From the NCBI GenBank assembly GCA_902825775.1, contig CADECF010000002.1, forward strand, positions 62,001 through 126,000: a stretch of DNA of 64,000 bases, given 5' to 3'. Shown in pieces: positions 1-8,376 of the stretch. Source of the stretch: an uncultured Lysobacteraceae bacterium (GTDB lineage: Bacteria > Pseudomonadota > Gammaproteobacteria > Xanthomonadales > Xanthomonadaceae). Both the position numbers and the translations under genes were made by a program. The notes below the pieces were generated by a model. It was not told where the DNA came from and did not search any database. It saw only the letters and a list, made by a program, of their open reading frames with translations. Every line of letters begins with the position of its first letter. Within the stretch, counting starts at the first letter, position 1.

Positions 1-139
1 CGCGGTACATCGGTCGACGCGATGTATTCGAAGACGTTGACGTATGATGCCCCTGCGGCTTCGCAAAGAGGTTTTAATAAAAAGTCTGGTCGGTTTCTCT
101 GCAGTACGATACACAGCCTATGGTAAATCTATAAAGGTG

Positions 140-196
140 TTCGGAATCCGAAGCTGCGAAGTTGATAAAAATGCGGGCAAAGCTTCGGATTCCGAA
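140..196. repeat. 16-bp perfect inverted repeat built from two 13-bp palindromes
   Basis: The arms at 140-155 and 181-196 are exact reverse complements (TTCGGAATCCGAAGCT and its complement), separated by 25 bp. Each arm also contains its own palindrome, TTCGGAATCCGAA at 140-152 and TTCGGATTCCGAA at 184-196. It lies just downstream of the stop of the 209-679 gene in an otherwise gene-free stretch (1-208). It could be a pair of operator or partition sites, or a hairpin. I see no T-run to make it a clear terminator. Confidence 0.8.
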
Positions 197-208
197 TCGG
201 TCAGAATG

Positions 209-679
209 CTAGTGGTGCCTATAGGTTCGATTTTCGAAGCGGGTGACTTCGATTTTCGAACTGGCGCGTTGTTTTTTAGGCCGTTCGTATCGGGACTTCG
301 GCACCGCCCAGTCGCCGGGTGCGAGGGTGGTCGCGCCGCAATCAAGCTTTCCGCTGCAGTGGTCTATGGGGTGCCACGTCAAGGCATACAGGCTTGGGGA
401 GCCCAACCCACCTTGCCGCGTCAAACGCAGCAAACCGTAATGGCAAAGCTCTCGTAGCGCGCTGGTCAACGCTTCCGAAGCCGGTTTCGACTTTAATGTC
501 GCCGGGGCTAGGTCGCCGTTATTATCGCCCCGATACAGCCTGGCCAGATCCAGTAACAGCTTGATCGCTGTGCCGCTGCATTGTTGCCAATTCGCGGAGT
601 CCTGTATCGCATGAGGCAGCGCCGTGAAGGTGCCTGAGATTTTCCGCCCTTTTTGTCGCTGTCGGTTAAGAGGCTTCAT
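209..679 (-). CDS. Hypothetical protein of an integrated element, winged-helix-like
   Basis: A 156-residue protein that I do not recognise by name. I chose the ATG at 679 because a GGAGG sits 7 bp upstream of it; a 40-codon upstream extension lacks such a site. The N-terminus is very basic (MKPLNRQRQKGRK). The middle (about residues 35-90) has the pattern of a helical winged-helix region, with a segment reading ALTSALRELCHYGLLRLTRQ, as seen in small replication or plasmid-type regulators. The C-terminus is again basic. It lies downstream of an AlpA-type regulator on the same strand, so I take it as part of the same mobile element. Its 3' end and downstream flank carry four TTCG-N5-CGAA palindromes. 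Function is unknown; DNA binding is only inferred. Confidence 0.6.
   Translation of the reverse strand: MKPLNRQRQKGRKISGTFTALPHAIQDSANWQQCSGTAIKLLLDLARLYRGDNNGDLAPATLKSKPASEALTSALRELCHYGLLRLTRQGGLGSPSLYALTWHPIDHCSGKLDCGATTLAPGDWAVPKSRYERPKKQRASSKIEVTRFENRTYRHH
226..260. repeat. Two direct copies of TTCGATTTTCGAA, 22 bp apart
   Basis: Identical 13-bp near-palindromes lie at 226-238 and 248-260, with starts 22 bp apart (about two helical turns). They fit the same TTCG-N5-CGAA pattern as the two palindromes at 140-196. They overlap the last codons of the 209-679 gene, so they are partly coding. Four sites of one pattern within 120 bp suggest a multi-site protein-binding region. Confidence 0.65.
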
Positions 680-820
680 GAGGGAGCCTCCGGTAACGCC
701 GACCAAGGAGCTTGCTCGCTTTGCAAGGCGAGGGCATATGTGCTCGGTACCCTGTTGCGAATCCACGTTTCCTGACGGTAGGATCGCATTGCTTGGCAAC
801 GAGCAGAAAAATTGTGTTTT

Positions 821-848
821 CGAAAGCCGGCCCGCCAGCCGGCTTTCG
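821..848. terminator. Strong hairpin, probable terminator
   Basis: A perfect 11-bp stem (CGAAAGCCGGC at 821-831 and GCCGGCTTTCG at 838-848) with a 6-nt loop. It begins 15 bp beyond the stop of the AlpA-type gene. On the plus strand it is followed by T-rich sequence; on the minus strand the T-run starts a few bases later. It may act in both directions. Confidence 0.6.
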
Positions 849-862
849 TTTTCTGTTGGTTT

Positions 863-1204
863 TCATTTTTTGCCCCCGATACTGATATTTCTCCTATTCC
901 GACGACGTTTCAGTGTCCGAACTCTTTGAGTATTTGGGGGCGGTCGCGGCACGATCGAATGCTTTGTTTCGATTGCGGCATCCGAGGTGGCGTCACGCGC
1001 ATTAATTCGCGCTTGAATCCACGCGTCTATCTCACGCGAATCCCATGCGATAGCGCGCTCGCTCAGCTTGGCAGGTCGAGGAAATTTGCCGGTCGCTATC
1101 AGCCGATAGATGCTTGAGCGGGATAGCCCAACACGGCGCCTGACGCGCTTCAGCGTTTCCAAGGTCAACTCACCCAGCAAGAGGGCGGGGGCTTCTTCTT
1201 TCAT
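863..1204 (-). CDS. AlpA family phage-type transcriptional regulator
   Basis: A 113-residue protein of the AlpA family, short MerR-like helix-turn-helix regulators encoded beside integrases of prophages and integrative elements. The family signature is visible: RRRVGLSRSSIYRLIATGKF (about residues 22-41) is the helix-turn-helix, followed by P-x-P-x-KLSERAIAWDSREIDAWIQ (about 42-62). The C-terminal 45 residues are a basic extension beyond the usual 65-90 residue length. The ATG has a GGAG seven bases upstream. Family members activate excision or element genes. No integrase is inside the window, so the element probably extends beyond the left edge. Confidence 0.85.
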   Translation of the reverse strand: MKEEAPALLLGELTLETLKRVRRRVGLSRSSIYRLIATGKFPRPAKLSERAIAWDSREIDAWIQARINARDATSDAAIETKHSIVPRPPPNTQRVRTLKRRRNRRNISIGGKK

Positions 1205-1292
1205 ACCGTTGCTCCAATGCGACCTTGCGGAATTGCTTGGTCGGCTGCAGGTAGCAGCGGTTACGTATTGGATAGACTGAAACGCCCCGTGT

Positions 1293-1337
1293 ATTGGGGG
1301 AAAATTCCCTCTACTAAGTAGAGAATTTCACCCCAAT
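1293..1337. promoter_or_regulatory. 45-bp dyad upstream of the AlpA-type gene
   Basis: An imperfect palindrome: outer arms ATTGGGG (1293-1299) and CCCCAAT (1331-1337), an inner perfect stem CTCTAC-TAA-GTAGAG (1309-1323), and matching AAATT/AATTT between them. It sits between the stop of the upstream gene (1342) and the AlpA start (1204). It could be an attenuating or terminating hairpin for the upstream gene, or an operator for the regulator. Confidence 0.5.
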
Positions 1338-1341
1338 CGGC

Positions 1342-1953
1342 TTATGCCTTTTTCCCTGCTTTCATGAGGTCCCTCATGTCGCTGGGAGGCTTGGCCCCAG
1401 CGTAAATAAGCGCGCATCGAAGTAGGCGTGCATAGTTCGCCCCCCTGCCTTGGGGGGCGATGCGTTCATCGTCCGCGCTCATCGATAGCTTGAGTGCCAG
1501 GGTATCGGTGAGTACTGCTCGTATTCGCGCGGATAACGCAGGTGCATACATATCGCCCTGGTGGCTTTTCTCATTAGGTAAACGATCGAGGGCCTTCTGC
1601 AGGGCAAGATCCGCACTATCTAGCGCGATTTCTAATGGGCGTCGTATATGCCCGATCTTCATCACGGCTCCCTTTGAGAGGGTCGCGAAAAGCGTATGCA
1701 GTTCGGTAAATTTATTGTGCAGCACGTGCAATTCTCGGCGTATTGGGGAGCCGCTCGGAGCCACCTTGCGGCCGTCTATTTGCTCTGTAAATGCATCGCG
1801 ATAGTCGCCTGCCGCATCCATTACCTGTTCGCAAGCAAGGTTAAGAGCTTTCGCGCTGGCATTCGGTGCCAGAATCGCGAGTAGCTCTCGTATCTGTTTT
1901 TCGTTTCGGCCTGCCTGTAGTGCTAGGCCTTTCTTCTTCAGGTATCTCGCCAT
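1342..1953 (-). CDS. Hypothetical helical protein of the integrated element
   Basis: A 203-residue protein with no motif that I recognise. It is rich in Ala, Leu, Lys and Arg, apparently all alpha-helical and cytoplasmic, without signal peptide or membrane segment. The N-terminus is basic (MARYLKKKGLALQAGRNEKQ). It precedes the AlpA-type regulator on the same strand with 137 bp between, and marks the last accessory gene before the cbb3 oxidase operon. It is assigned to the mobile element only by position and by codon use that is less GC-biased than the neighbouring core genes. No function can be proposed. Confidence 0.6.
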   Translation of the reverse strand: MARYLKKKGLALQAGRNEKQIRELLAILAPNASAKALNLACEQVMDAAGDYRDAFTEQIDGRKVAPSGSPIRRELHVLHNKFTELHTLFATLSKGAVMKIGHIRRPLEIALDSADLALQKALDRLPNEKSHQGDMYAPALSARIRAVLTDTLALKLSMSADDERIAPQGRGANYARLLRCALIYAGAKPPSDMRDLMKAGKKA

Positions 1954-1993
1954 CTTGTTACCCAGAAGGTGGCTGTTTGAGAGGCTAAGACTA

Positions 1994-2725
1994 TTAGTTG
2001 AAGAGGCTTCCAGTCACGGCAGTCAGGCCCATCGCCAACGCCCCCCAAAACGCAACGCGTACGGCGCCTTTGACGACGGAAGCCCCGCCTGCATGGGCCG
2101 CTACCCCGCCAAGAACCAATAGGGCTACGAAAGCAGTCGCCGAAGTCGTCTGGACGACCCAGGCCGCCGGCGAAAGGAGGGTGGAGGCGATAGGAATGGC
2201 CGCGCCGGCAGCGAACGACAGCGCCGAGGCTATGGCCGCTTGAATAGGCCTCGCCCGAAGCGTCTCCGTGATGCCTAGTTCGTCGCGCGCATGCGCGCCC
2301 AATGCGTCATGGGACATCAGCTGCTCGGCCACCTGCCGGGCCAACGCGCGGTCCAGCCCGCGGCCCTGGTAGATCGAAGTCAGTTCCTCCAACTCCATAT
2401 CCGGCTGGGTCGCCAGCTCGCTTTTCTCTTTATTGAGGTCGGCTTGCTCGGTATCGGCTTGCGATTTGACCGACACGTATTCGCCGGCAGCCATCGACAT
2501 GGCGCCGGCGACGAGGCCGGCGATGCCGGCGGTAAGTATGGCGCCATGCGAAGCGCCCGAGGCCGCTACGCCGACGACCAAGCTCGCGGTCGAGATCGCG
2601 CCGTCGTTCGCGCCGAGTACGGCCGCGCGTAGCCACCCGATCCTGCTCGTGCGATGGGATTCGCGGTGCATCCTGGGCATAGGCATCCTCGCGATTGGCG
2701 TGGGGCATGCGGAGGTTACGCTCAT
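1994..2725 (-). CDS. VIT1/CCC1-family Fe2+/Mn2+ transporter
   Basis: A 243-residue integral membrane protein of the vacuolar iron transporter family, which moves Fe2+ or Mn2+ across membranes. The diagnostic first helix reads LRAAVLGANDGAISTASLVV (about residues 32-51). It is followed by a helix with VAGAMSMAAGEYVSVKSQAD (72-91), the usual acidic cytoplasmic metal-binding loop (about 92-155, many Glu/Asp), and three C-terminal membrane segments. The ATG at 2725 overlaps the stop of the preceding gene as ATGA, so translation is probably coupled and it is the last gene of the cco operon. An ATG 18 codons further in is an alternative start. Its place behind ccoS suggests metal supply or detoxification linked to oxidase assembly (inference). 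Confidence 0.85.
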   Translation of the reverse strand: MSVTSACPTPIARMPMPRMHRESHRTSRIGWLRAAVLGANDGAISTASLVVGVAASGASHGAILTAGIAGLVAGAMSMAAGEYVSVKSQADTEQADLNKEKSELATQPDMELEELTSIYQGRGLDRALARQVAEQLMSHDALGAHARDELGITETLRARPIQAAIASALSFAAGAAIPIASTLLSPAAWVVQTTSATAFVALLVLGGVAAHAGGASVVKGAVRVAFWGALAMGLTAVTGSLFN

Positions 2726-3447
2726 GTCGGTAGACTTATGCAGCCCAGGCCGACCAGCAGGTTGTGTAGCGTTGGCGCACGCACCAGCCAGGGCGCGCTT
2801 AAGGTGATGAGGCCGGCACCTAATACCAGCATGCCTGCTGCCGCACGCCACCCGCCGCGTTGTAGGCGCTGCCCGATCCGGACGCCCGACCAGGTCAGCG
2901 GGAGCATGAGCGGGAGCGTTCCGATTCCGAATGCCGCCATGGTCAGCGCGCCGTTGCGAACGTCGGCCTGGAACCACGCGGCTGCCAGCAGGGTCGTGCT
3001 CAAGCCGCAGGGCATCCATCCCCACAACACGCCCAAAGCGATGCGCTTGGCGGCGTTGTCGGCGGGCAGCAGCGGCCGCTGTAATGGACGCAACCACCGC
3101 CATAAGCCGACAGCGGGGCGCGACAGGAGCGAGAATCGCCCTTGCCGATCGAGCAGCCGCAGCGCCACCACGATCAGGACGATACCGACGAGCATGCGCG
3201 ATCCGATTGCGATCCATTCGTTGCCGACGAGCCCGACGAAGCCGTATCCGCCACCCCCGGCCAGCGCCCCGGCTGCGGCATAGCCGGCAATGCGTCCCAG
3301 GTTGGGCTCCAGCGCATGCCACCAGCCGGCCTGGGCGGACATCGCCGAAAACCCAGTCGCGATACCGCCGCACATCGCCATGCAATGCGCGCTCCCCACG
3401 AGACCCGCCAGCAGCGCCGAGCCTAAGGTGACCCAGTCAATCGGCAT
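2722..3447 (-). CDS. Sulfite exporter TauE/SafE-family membrane protein of the cco operon
   Basis: A 241-residue polytopic membrane protein. The first helix carries GSAHCMAMCGG (about residues 18-28). A second Cys motif, GWMPCG, lies near residue 143. These paired His/Cys/Met signatures mark the TauE/SafE-like proteins that follow ccoS in many proteobacteria and are linked to copper handling for cbb3 oxidase. It overlaps ccoS by 11 bp at its start and the Fe/Mn transporter by 4 bp (ATGA) at its end. A role in copper delivery is inferred from the family's usual context. True sulfite export is unlikely. Confidence 0.8.
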   Translation of the reverse strand: MPIDWVTLGSALLAGLVGSAHCMAMCGGIATGFSAMSAQAGWWHALEPNLGRIAGYAAAGALAGGGGYGFVGLVGNEWIAIGSRMLVGIVLIVVALRLLDRQGRFSLLSRPAVGLWRWLRPLQRPLLPADNAAKRIALGVLWGWMPCGLSTTLLAAAWFQADVRNGALTMAAFGIGTLPLMLPLTWSGVRIGQRLQRGGWRAAAGMLVLGAGLITLSAPWLVRAPTLHNLLVGLGCISLPT

Positions 3448-3619
3448 CGCCTTTTCCCCACAAGCGGTCTTCAGCTCCGTTTTCGTCGTCGCAAAGGATG
3501 TCCAGCGCAGGCGTGTCGAGGTCGTCGAATTGGCCGCGGCGCACTGCCCACGCGAATCCCCACGCTGCGGCGCCGAGCAGTATCAGGCTGAGCGGGATAA
3601 GCAACAGGAGGATGCTCAC
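3437..3619 (-). CDS. ccoS: cbb3 oxidase assembly protein CcoS
   Basis: A 60-residue protein with one N-terminal membrane helix (SILLLLIPLSLILLGAAAW) followed by the family signature: Arg-rich turn, GQFDDLDTPALDIL and an acidic tail with DDE. CcoS is needed for cofactor insertion (heme and copper) into the cbb3 oxidase. I take the GTG at 3619 as start because it forms a GTGA overlap with the ccoI stop and gives the canonical N-terminus; a longer upstream reading would be coding sequence of ccoI in another frame. Confidence 0.88.
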   Translation of the reverse strand: MSILLLLIPLSLILLGAAAWGFAWAVRRGQFDDLDTPALDILCDDENGAEDRLWGKGDAD

Positions 3620-6027
3620 GGCGGTGAGGTCCTCGTCAATCGCAATGCGTTGAGCGTCACGGTCAGCGATGAGGCGGCCATGCCTAGCGCGGCCAGCCAT
3701 GGAGTTACCAGGCCCGCCGCCGCCAGCGGCAGTGCGAGCAGGTTGTAGCCGATGGCCCAGGCCAGGTTCTGGCGTATCACGCGCCGGGTGCGCCGCGCGA
3801 GCGTGATGGCTGCGGGGATGCGCATTAACGATGTTCCCGTCATCACCAGGTCGGCCGCGCGTTGCGCGAGCGCCGCGCCGTCGGAGACCGCCAGCGATAC
3901 GTCTGCGCCGGCCAATACTGGCGCGTCGTTGAGGCCGTCACCGACCATCGCCACAACGCGGCCACGGGCCTGCAGGGTCCGTACCTGGGCGAGTTTGGCC
4001 TCCGGCGATTGCCGGGCGGCTGCGTGATGGATATCGAGCTTCTTAGCCAGGCGCGCGACAGCCCAGCCGCTATCGCCGCTGGAAAGGTGCATATCGAGGC
4101 CTTGCGCGCGCAAGGCGGCGACGGCCTCGCGTGCATCGGTGCGCTCGGATTCATACAGCGCAAAACAGGCGAACGCGTTATGGCCATCGCCGAGCCACAG
4201 CGCGCCATCGTCTGTCCGATTGGCGGCGAACGAAGCCTGGCCTAGACGCCAATAGCGGTTGCAGACCACACCTTCGATGCCTAGACCGGCATGCTCTTGG
4301 ATGTTGCGTGCCGGTTCGATAGGCTCCACGTCCGCGAACGCCGCGGCAATGGGATGCCGGCTGCCGCGTTCGAGCGCCGCGGCAATTCGCAGAGCGAAGT
4401 CGGCATCAAAAGCGCCGACGATGGAGGTGTCGGCGAGAACGGGCCGACCGTCGCTGAGCGTGCCGGTCTTGTCGAATACCACGTCGGTCACGCCAGCTAA
4501 GGTATCGATCGCGTTCGCGCGCACAGCGAGTACGCCGAGCTTGGACAGCGCGCCGTGCGCCGCCGCGAGGGCGGCCGGCACCGAAAGCGACAGCGCGCAG
4601 GGACAGCTGACGACCAGGAGCGCCAGCGTGACTTCGAAGGCGCGCGAGGGATCGTACGACCGCCAAAACGCGAACACCGCGACGGATGCGACCAGGATGC
4701 CGAGCACGAAGCCGCCGGCGATATGGTCGGCCAGGCGCGCGATCGCCGGACGCTGGGCCTGCGCTTGCTCTACCAGCCGTTCCACCTGCGAGAGCCGGGT
4801 CGCGCTGCCGACCGAAGCGACCCGTATCCGCGCGGGCGATTCCCCGCATACGGTCCCTGCGTAGATCGGCTCCCCCGGCATCCTCGGCGCCGGATGCGAT
4901 TCGCCGGTCAGCAGCGCCTCTTCGAACCGTGCGGGGCTGTCCAACAACACGCCGTCGGCCGGTACCGTTTCGCCTGCGGCGACACGGACGATGTCGCCGA
5001 TGGTCAGCATCGACAAGGGCACGATCTCATGGCTGCCGTCGCCGCGTTCGCGCGTCGCCAATGCGGGCCGTGCCTTGGCCAGCGCATCGACCTGCGCGTT
5101 GGCGATACTTCGCGCTCGATGCTCGAGTGTTCGCGCGGCCAGCAGCAGGAACACGAACATCACCGCCGCGTCGTACCAGACGTGCGGTCCGCCGCGCACC
5201 GTCTCGATCGCGCTGGCGAAATACGCGAGCAAAGTCGAGGTAGCGATCAGCGTATCCATCCCCAGGCGGCGATGGCTTAGCTCACGCCAGCAACCGGCGA
5301 TGAACGGCCAGCCCGCATAGAACACGACCGGCGTCGACACCAGGAATGTGACCCAACGGAAGAAGTCGCGCGTGGCGAGCGGCATCTCGCCAGCGGTGTC
5401 CAGGTACAGGGCCTCGGCGAACATCATCGCCTGCATCGCGCCCAATCCCGCCAGGCCGAGGCGAAGAAGGCTGCGATTTCGCTCAGCGCGCCGGGCGCGT
5501 TCGCTGTCCTCGCCGTTGGCGAGATACGGCCGGTAGCCGAGCCCGGCCAGGCGTCGCAGCGGAGCGGACAGCGCCGCCCCCCGTGGATCCCAGACCAAGC
5601 GGATGCGGCCGGTCACCGCGTTCGCCGCGACCTCAACGATGCCAGGCTCGCGCGCCATGGCGCGGTCTATCAGCCACGCACAGGCTGCGCAGCGCATGCC
5701 GTCGGTGAGCAGTACGATTTCGCGATAGTTGCCGACGTCGCGCGCGTGCTGCCGTTGCACGTCGTCGCGATCCCATGCCGACAGATCGATGATGTCCGTG
5801 GCCACTCGCCCTGCAGGGCTGCTCCGCAGCCGGTAGTAGTCGTCGAGCCTGGCGTCGCGGATCCATTGCGCCGCGGCCGCGCAACCCTGGCAGCAGAAGG
5901 TATGCCCGGCGGGATCGGCCACCGCCGGATCCGAAGAGGCCGAGAGAGCTTCGCCGCAATGGAAACAGACCGTAGCGGCGGCAGCGTCCGTCCATGCCTC
6001 CGCCGGCGCGGCGAGCGCGACGTTCAT
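3616..6027 (-). CDS. ccoI: Copper-translocating P-type ATPase CcoI
   Basis: An 803-residue P1B-type ATPase that exports copper to the periplasm for the CuB site of cbb3 oxidase. In order: an N-terminal Cys cluster (C21, C24 and CCQGC around 45-49), a heavy-metal domain with MRCAAC (C113, C116), eight predicted membrane helices, TGES at 374-377, the metal-site CPC at 475-477, the phosphorylation motif DKTG at 519-522, HP near 559, and GDGLND at 696-701. All catalytic motifs are intact. The start at 6027 gives an ATGA overlap with ccoH. The stop overlaps the ccoS start. Confidence 0.95.
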   Translation of the reverse strand: MNVALAAPAEAWTDAAAATVCFHCGEALSASSDPAVADPAGHTFCCQGCAAAAQWIRDARLDDYYRLRSSPAGRVATDIIDLSAWDRDDVQRQHARDVGNYREIVLLTDGMRCAACAWLIDRAMAREPGIVEVAANAVTGRIRLVWDPRGAALSAPLRRLAGLGYRPYLANGEDSERARRAERNRSLLRLGLAGLGAMQAMMFAEALYLDTAGEMPLATRDFFRWVTFLVSTPVVFYAGWPFIAGCWRELSHRRLGMDTLIATSTLLAYFASAIETVRGGPHVWYDAAVMFVFLLLAARTLEHRARSIANAQVDALAKARPALATRERGDGSHEIVPLSMLTIGDIVRVAAGETVPADGVLLDSPARFEEALLTGESHPAPRMPGEPIYAGTVCGESPARIRVASVGSATRLSQVERLVEQAQAQRPAIARLADHIAGGFVLGILVASVAVFAFWRSYDPSRAFEVTLALLVVSCPCALSLSVPAALAAAHGALSKLGVLAVRANAIDTLAGVTDVVFDKTGTLSDGRPVLADTSIVGAFDADFALRIAAALERGSRHPIAAAFADVEPIEPARNIQEHAGLGIEGVVCNRYWRLGQASFAANRTDDGALWLGDGHNAFACFALYESERTDAREAVAALRAQGLDMHLSSGDSGWAVARLAKKLDIHHAAARQSPEAKLAQVRTLQARGRVVAMVGDGLNDAPVLAGADVSLAVSDGAALAQRAADLVMTGTSLMRIPAAITLARRTRRVIRQNLAWAIGYNLLALPLAAAGLVTPWLAALGMAASSLTVTLNALRLTRTSPP

Positions 6028-6533
6028 GGCGAATATCGCTCGTTCGAAAAAGCAGGCTTGAGATGCGCGGCGCGCTGGCCCTTGGGCAGGCGTCCCTGCA
6101 GGCGCCAAGCGCCGTTTCGCGGCGAAAGCTGGACTTTCCAATCGTGAGAGCCATCGATCGCCGTGGCAATGCGCCAGCCCGACTTGCCGGGTTGCAGGAC
6201 GAATTCCCGGTCGGCGGCGGCGCGCGTAGGGTGGCGCAGCACTATTCTCAGCGGCGCGCGGCGCTCGAATTCGCCGCTCACCGGCAGCACTTCGATCAGA
6301 TCGGCATCGACACGAACGATCGCAGTCAACCGCAGTTGCTGCGCACGCGCATCGGGACCGAGGTCGGCCACCTGAATCTGCGCGGTGCGCCTCACGGAGT
6401 CGGCGATCGCATCGCTGCCGCCGCTGCGGGAGGCGACGATAACTAGGGCGATGCCGGCAAAGATGGAAGCCAGCGGTAGCCCCGCCACCAGCCACAACAT
6501 CGGTTCGCGCCAGACGGGACGCTTGTCGTCCAT
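6024..6533 (-). CDS. ccoH: FixH/CcoH family oxidase assembly protein
   Basis: A 169-residue membrane-anchored protein with one N-terminal helix (about residues 12-34, PMLWLVAGLPLASIFAGIAL) and a periplasmic beta-rich domain, as in FixH/CcoH, which stabilises the cbb3 oxidase during assembly. It lies between ccoG and ccoI, the standard position. The ATG at 6533 overlaps the ccoG stop (TGATG). A GTG one codon upstream is an alternative start. The domain sequence is diverged, so the family call rests partly on context. Confidence 0.8.
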   Translation of the reverse strand: MDDKRPVWREPMLWLVAGLPLASIFAGIALVIVASRSGGSDAIADSVRRTAQIQVADLGPDARAQQLRLTAIVRVDADLIEVLPVSGEFERRAPLRIVLRHPTRAAADREFVLQPGKSGWRIATAIDGSHDWKVQLSPRNGAWRLQGRLPKGQRAAHLKPAFSNERYSP

Positions 6534-8083
6534 CACATCGGCCCGAAGAAGCTGCTGTCGACCGTCGCGCTGGTTTCGCCGTCGGCAGTCACGATACGGA
6601 ACTGCAGCGCATGCCGCCCCTTTACGCTCGCTGGAGCTGCGACGACCACGGGCAACGACAGCACCTGCTGGGCATCGGCACGGACGGTCGCGATTCCGGA
6701 ACGCAGGACCATGTCAGAGACGTCCGAGCGGATGGTGATGCGGTACGTGCGCGCGCGATCGTCCTTGTTGACGAGCTTGAGCGTGTACCCATTCTCGACC
6801 ATGCCGTCTCCCGCCATGCGATAAAGCGCATTGCGGTCGCGAAGGGCTTCCGCGATCAGCGGGCTGCGAGCGGTAACGCCCCAGGCCCAGGCAGCCGCAA
6901 GCGCCGCCAGGATCGTGCCGTACACCAGCACGCGCGGCCGCAGCACGCGCGTGGGTTTGCCGTCGATGGCGTTCTGGGTGCTGTAGCGGATCAGGCCGCG
7001 CTCGTAGCCCATTTTGTCCATGACGTCGTCGCAGGCGTCAATGCAGGCGCCGCAGGCGATGCATTCGTATTGCAGGCCGTTGCGGATGTCGATGCCGGTC
7101 GGACACACCTGCACGCAGATCGTGCAATCGATGCAATCGCCTAAAGCTTCTGGCTCGAACTTCGGAAGCGGCTGCGCGGCCTGGCCGATTTCGCCGAGCG
7201 CGATCGTGCCGCCGGCGTGGAGTCGGTTGTCGGCAGCGGTCGGATGACGCGCGGAGCGGAATACGTAGTCGTAGGCGGTCAGCTTGTCCAACAGGTCGCG
7301 GCCGCGCTGAAGCACGCTGCGCAAGCTGCGTTTACGCGGGCCGCGCGGCTCGCCGCGCATCGGGTCGTAGGCGATGACCAACGTGTTGCGGTCGAACATC
7401 GCGCTCTGGAACCGCGCGTACGGACACATGTACTTGCAGACCTGTTCGCGCAGGAAGCCGGCGTTGCCCCAGGTCGCGAACGCGTAGAACAGCACCCAGA
7501 AGGTTTCCCAGCCGCCCCAGCTGAACGGCAGCAGGCGGCCGGCGAGATCGGCGATGGGGGTGAAGAAGCCGACGAAAGTGAAGCCGGTCCACAAGGCGAA
7601 GGCCAGCCACAGCAGGTGCTTGCTGCCTTTCCGCAGCAGTTTTTCCGCGGTCCAGGGCGCCGCATCCAGTTTCATGCGCTTGTTGCGGTCGCCTTCGGTG
7701 CGCCGCTCCATCCACAGAAACACTTCGGTCCATACCGTCTGCGGGCATGCGTAACCGCACCATAGGCGTCCGGCTAAGGCGGTGAAGAAGAAAAGGGCCA
7801 GCGCCGCGATGATTAACAACAGCGCAAGAAACAGGAAATCCTGCGGCCAGAAAGTAAGTCCAAAGACGTGGAACTTGCGCGCGGGCAGATCGAACAACAC
7901 AGCCTGCCGTCCATCCCAGCGCAGCCAGGGGAATACGTAGAACATGCCGAGCAGCCAAAATACCGCGACGATACGCAGCGTGTTCAGACGCCCAGAAACC
8001 TCGCGCGGATAGATCTTGCGCTCGCTGACGTACATCGAGCCGCCTGCGTCGTCGACGACTTCCACGGGTATGCGCCGGGTCAT
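6533..8083 (-). CDS. ccoG: cbb3 oxidase accessory protein CcoG (polyferredoxin, Cu reductase)
   Basis: A 516-residue membrane protein. CcoG reduces Cu2+ to Cu+ during cbb3 assembly. Visible features: membrane helices around 37-55, 80-105, 155-178 and 195-210; the CGYACPQTVWTE motif at 109-120; CKYMCPY at 216-222; and two 4Fe-4S motifs (C317, C320, C323, C327 and C341, C344, C347, C351). A helix at about 375-395 is followed by a periplasmic immunoglobulin-like C-terminal domain. Start and stop both overlap neighbouring genes by a few bases, marking translational coupling. Confidence 0.95.
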   Translation of the reverse strand: MTRRIPVEVVDDAGGSMYVSERKIYPREVSGRLNTLRIVAVFWLLGMFYVFPWLRWDGRQAVLFDLPARKFHVFGLTFWPQDFLFLALLLIIAALALFFFTALAGRLWCGYACPQTVWTEVFLWMERRTEGDRNKRMKLDAAPWTAEKLLRKGSKHLLWLAFALWTGFTFVGFFTPIADLAGRLLPFSWGGWETFWVLFYAFATWGNAGFLREQVCKYMCPYARFQSAMFDRNTLVIAYDPMRGEPRGPRKRSLRSVLQRGRDLLDKLTAYDYVFRSARHPTAADNRLHAGGTIALGEIGQAAQPLPKFEPEALGDCIDCTICVQVCPTGIDIRNGLQYECIACGACIDACDDVMDKMGYERGLIRYSTQNAIDGKPTRVLRPRVLVYGTILAALAAAWAWGVTARSPLIAEALRDRNALYRMAGDGMVENGYTLKLVNKDDRARTYRITIRSDVSDMVLRSGIATVRADAQQVLSLPVVVAAPASVKGRHALQFRIVTADGETSATVDSSFFGPM

Positions 8084-8376
8084 CGTTCGGGCGGCAGAGC
8101 GCGGTTGAAGCGGCTGGCGGGCCGCAGCAGGATCCATGTGAACAGGCTTGAAGCGGCAGTTGCGGCCCAGAACATGAAGAATCCGACGGAATAGCCCAGC
8201 CCGCGTGTCAACGGCAGTTCCGGGAAAGTCATGTCGCGCAGTGCCAGCGGATCGACGAAAGCGAAGAACGCCATCGTCGCAATGCCCGCAGCGAAGAAAC
8301 TGGGCCACAGGATCGCGCCGACGCGCTGCGCCTGCGGTCGCGGTGGATGGTCGAATGCCTGACCATGCGTGCTCAT
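8080..8376 (-). CDS. Small two-helix membrane protein of the cco operon
   Basis: A 98-residue protein that I cannot name. It has two membrane segments, about residues 22-40 (VGAILWPSFFAAGIATMAFF) and 60-82 (LGYSVGFFMFWAATAASSLF), and a basic C-terminus. Overlapping ATGA junctions link it to ccoP upstream and ccoG downstream, so it is clearly translated with the operon. A similar small protein between ccoP and ccoG is found in other Xanthomonadales as I recall, so a lineage-specific assembly or stability factor is possible. That role is inference. Confidence 0.75.
   Translation of the reverse strand: MSTHGQAFDHPPRPQAQRVGAILWPSFFAAGIATMAFFAFVDPLALRDMTFPELPLTRGLGYSVGFFMFWAATAASSLFTWILLRPASRFNRALPPER

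Noticed and set aside
2725-3385. N-terminal extension of the VIT1/CCC1 gene upstream of 2725
   Set aside because: That stretch is the TauE/SafE-like gene in another frame; the ATG overlap at 2725 gives the true start.
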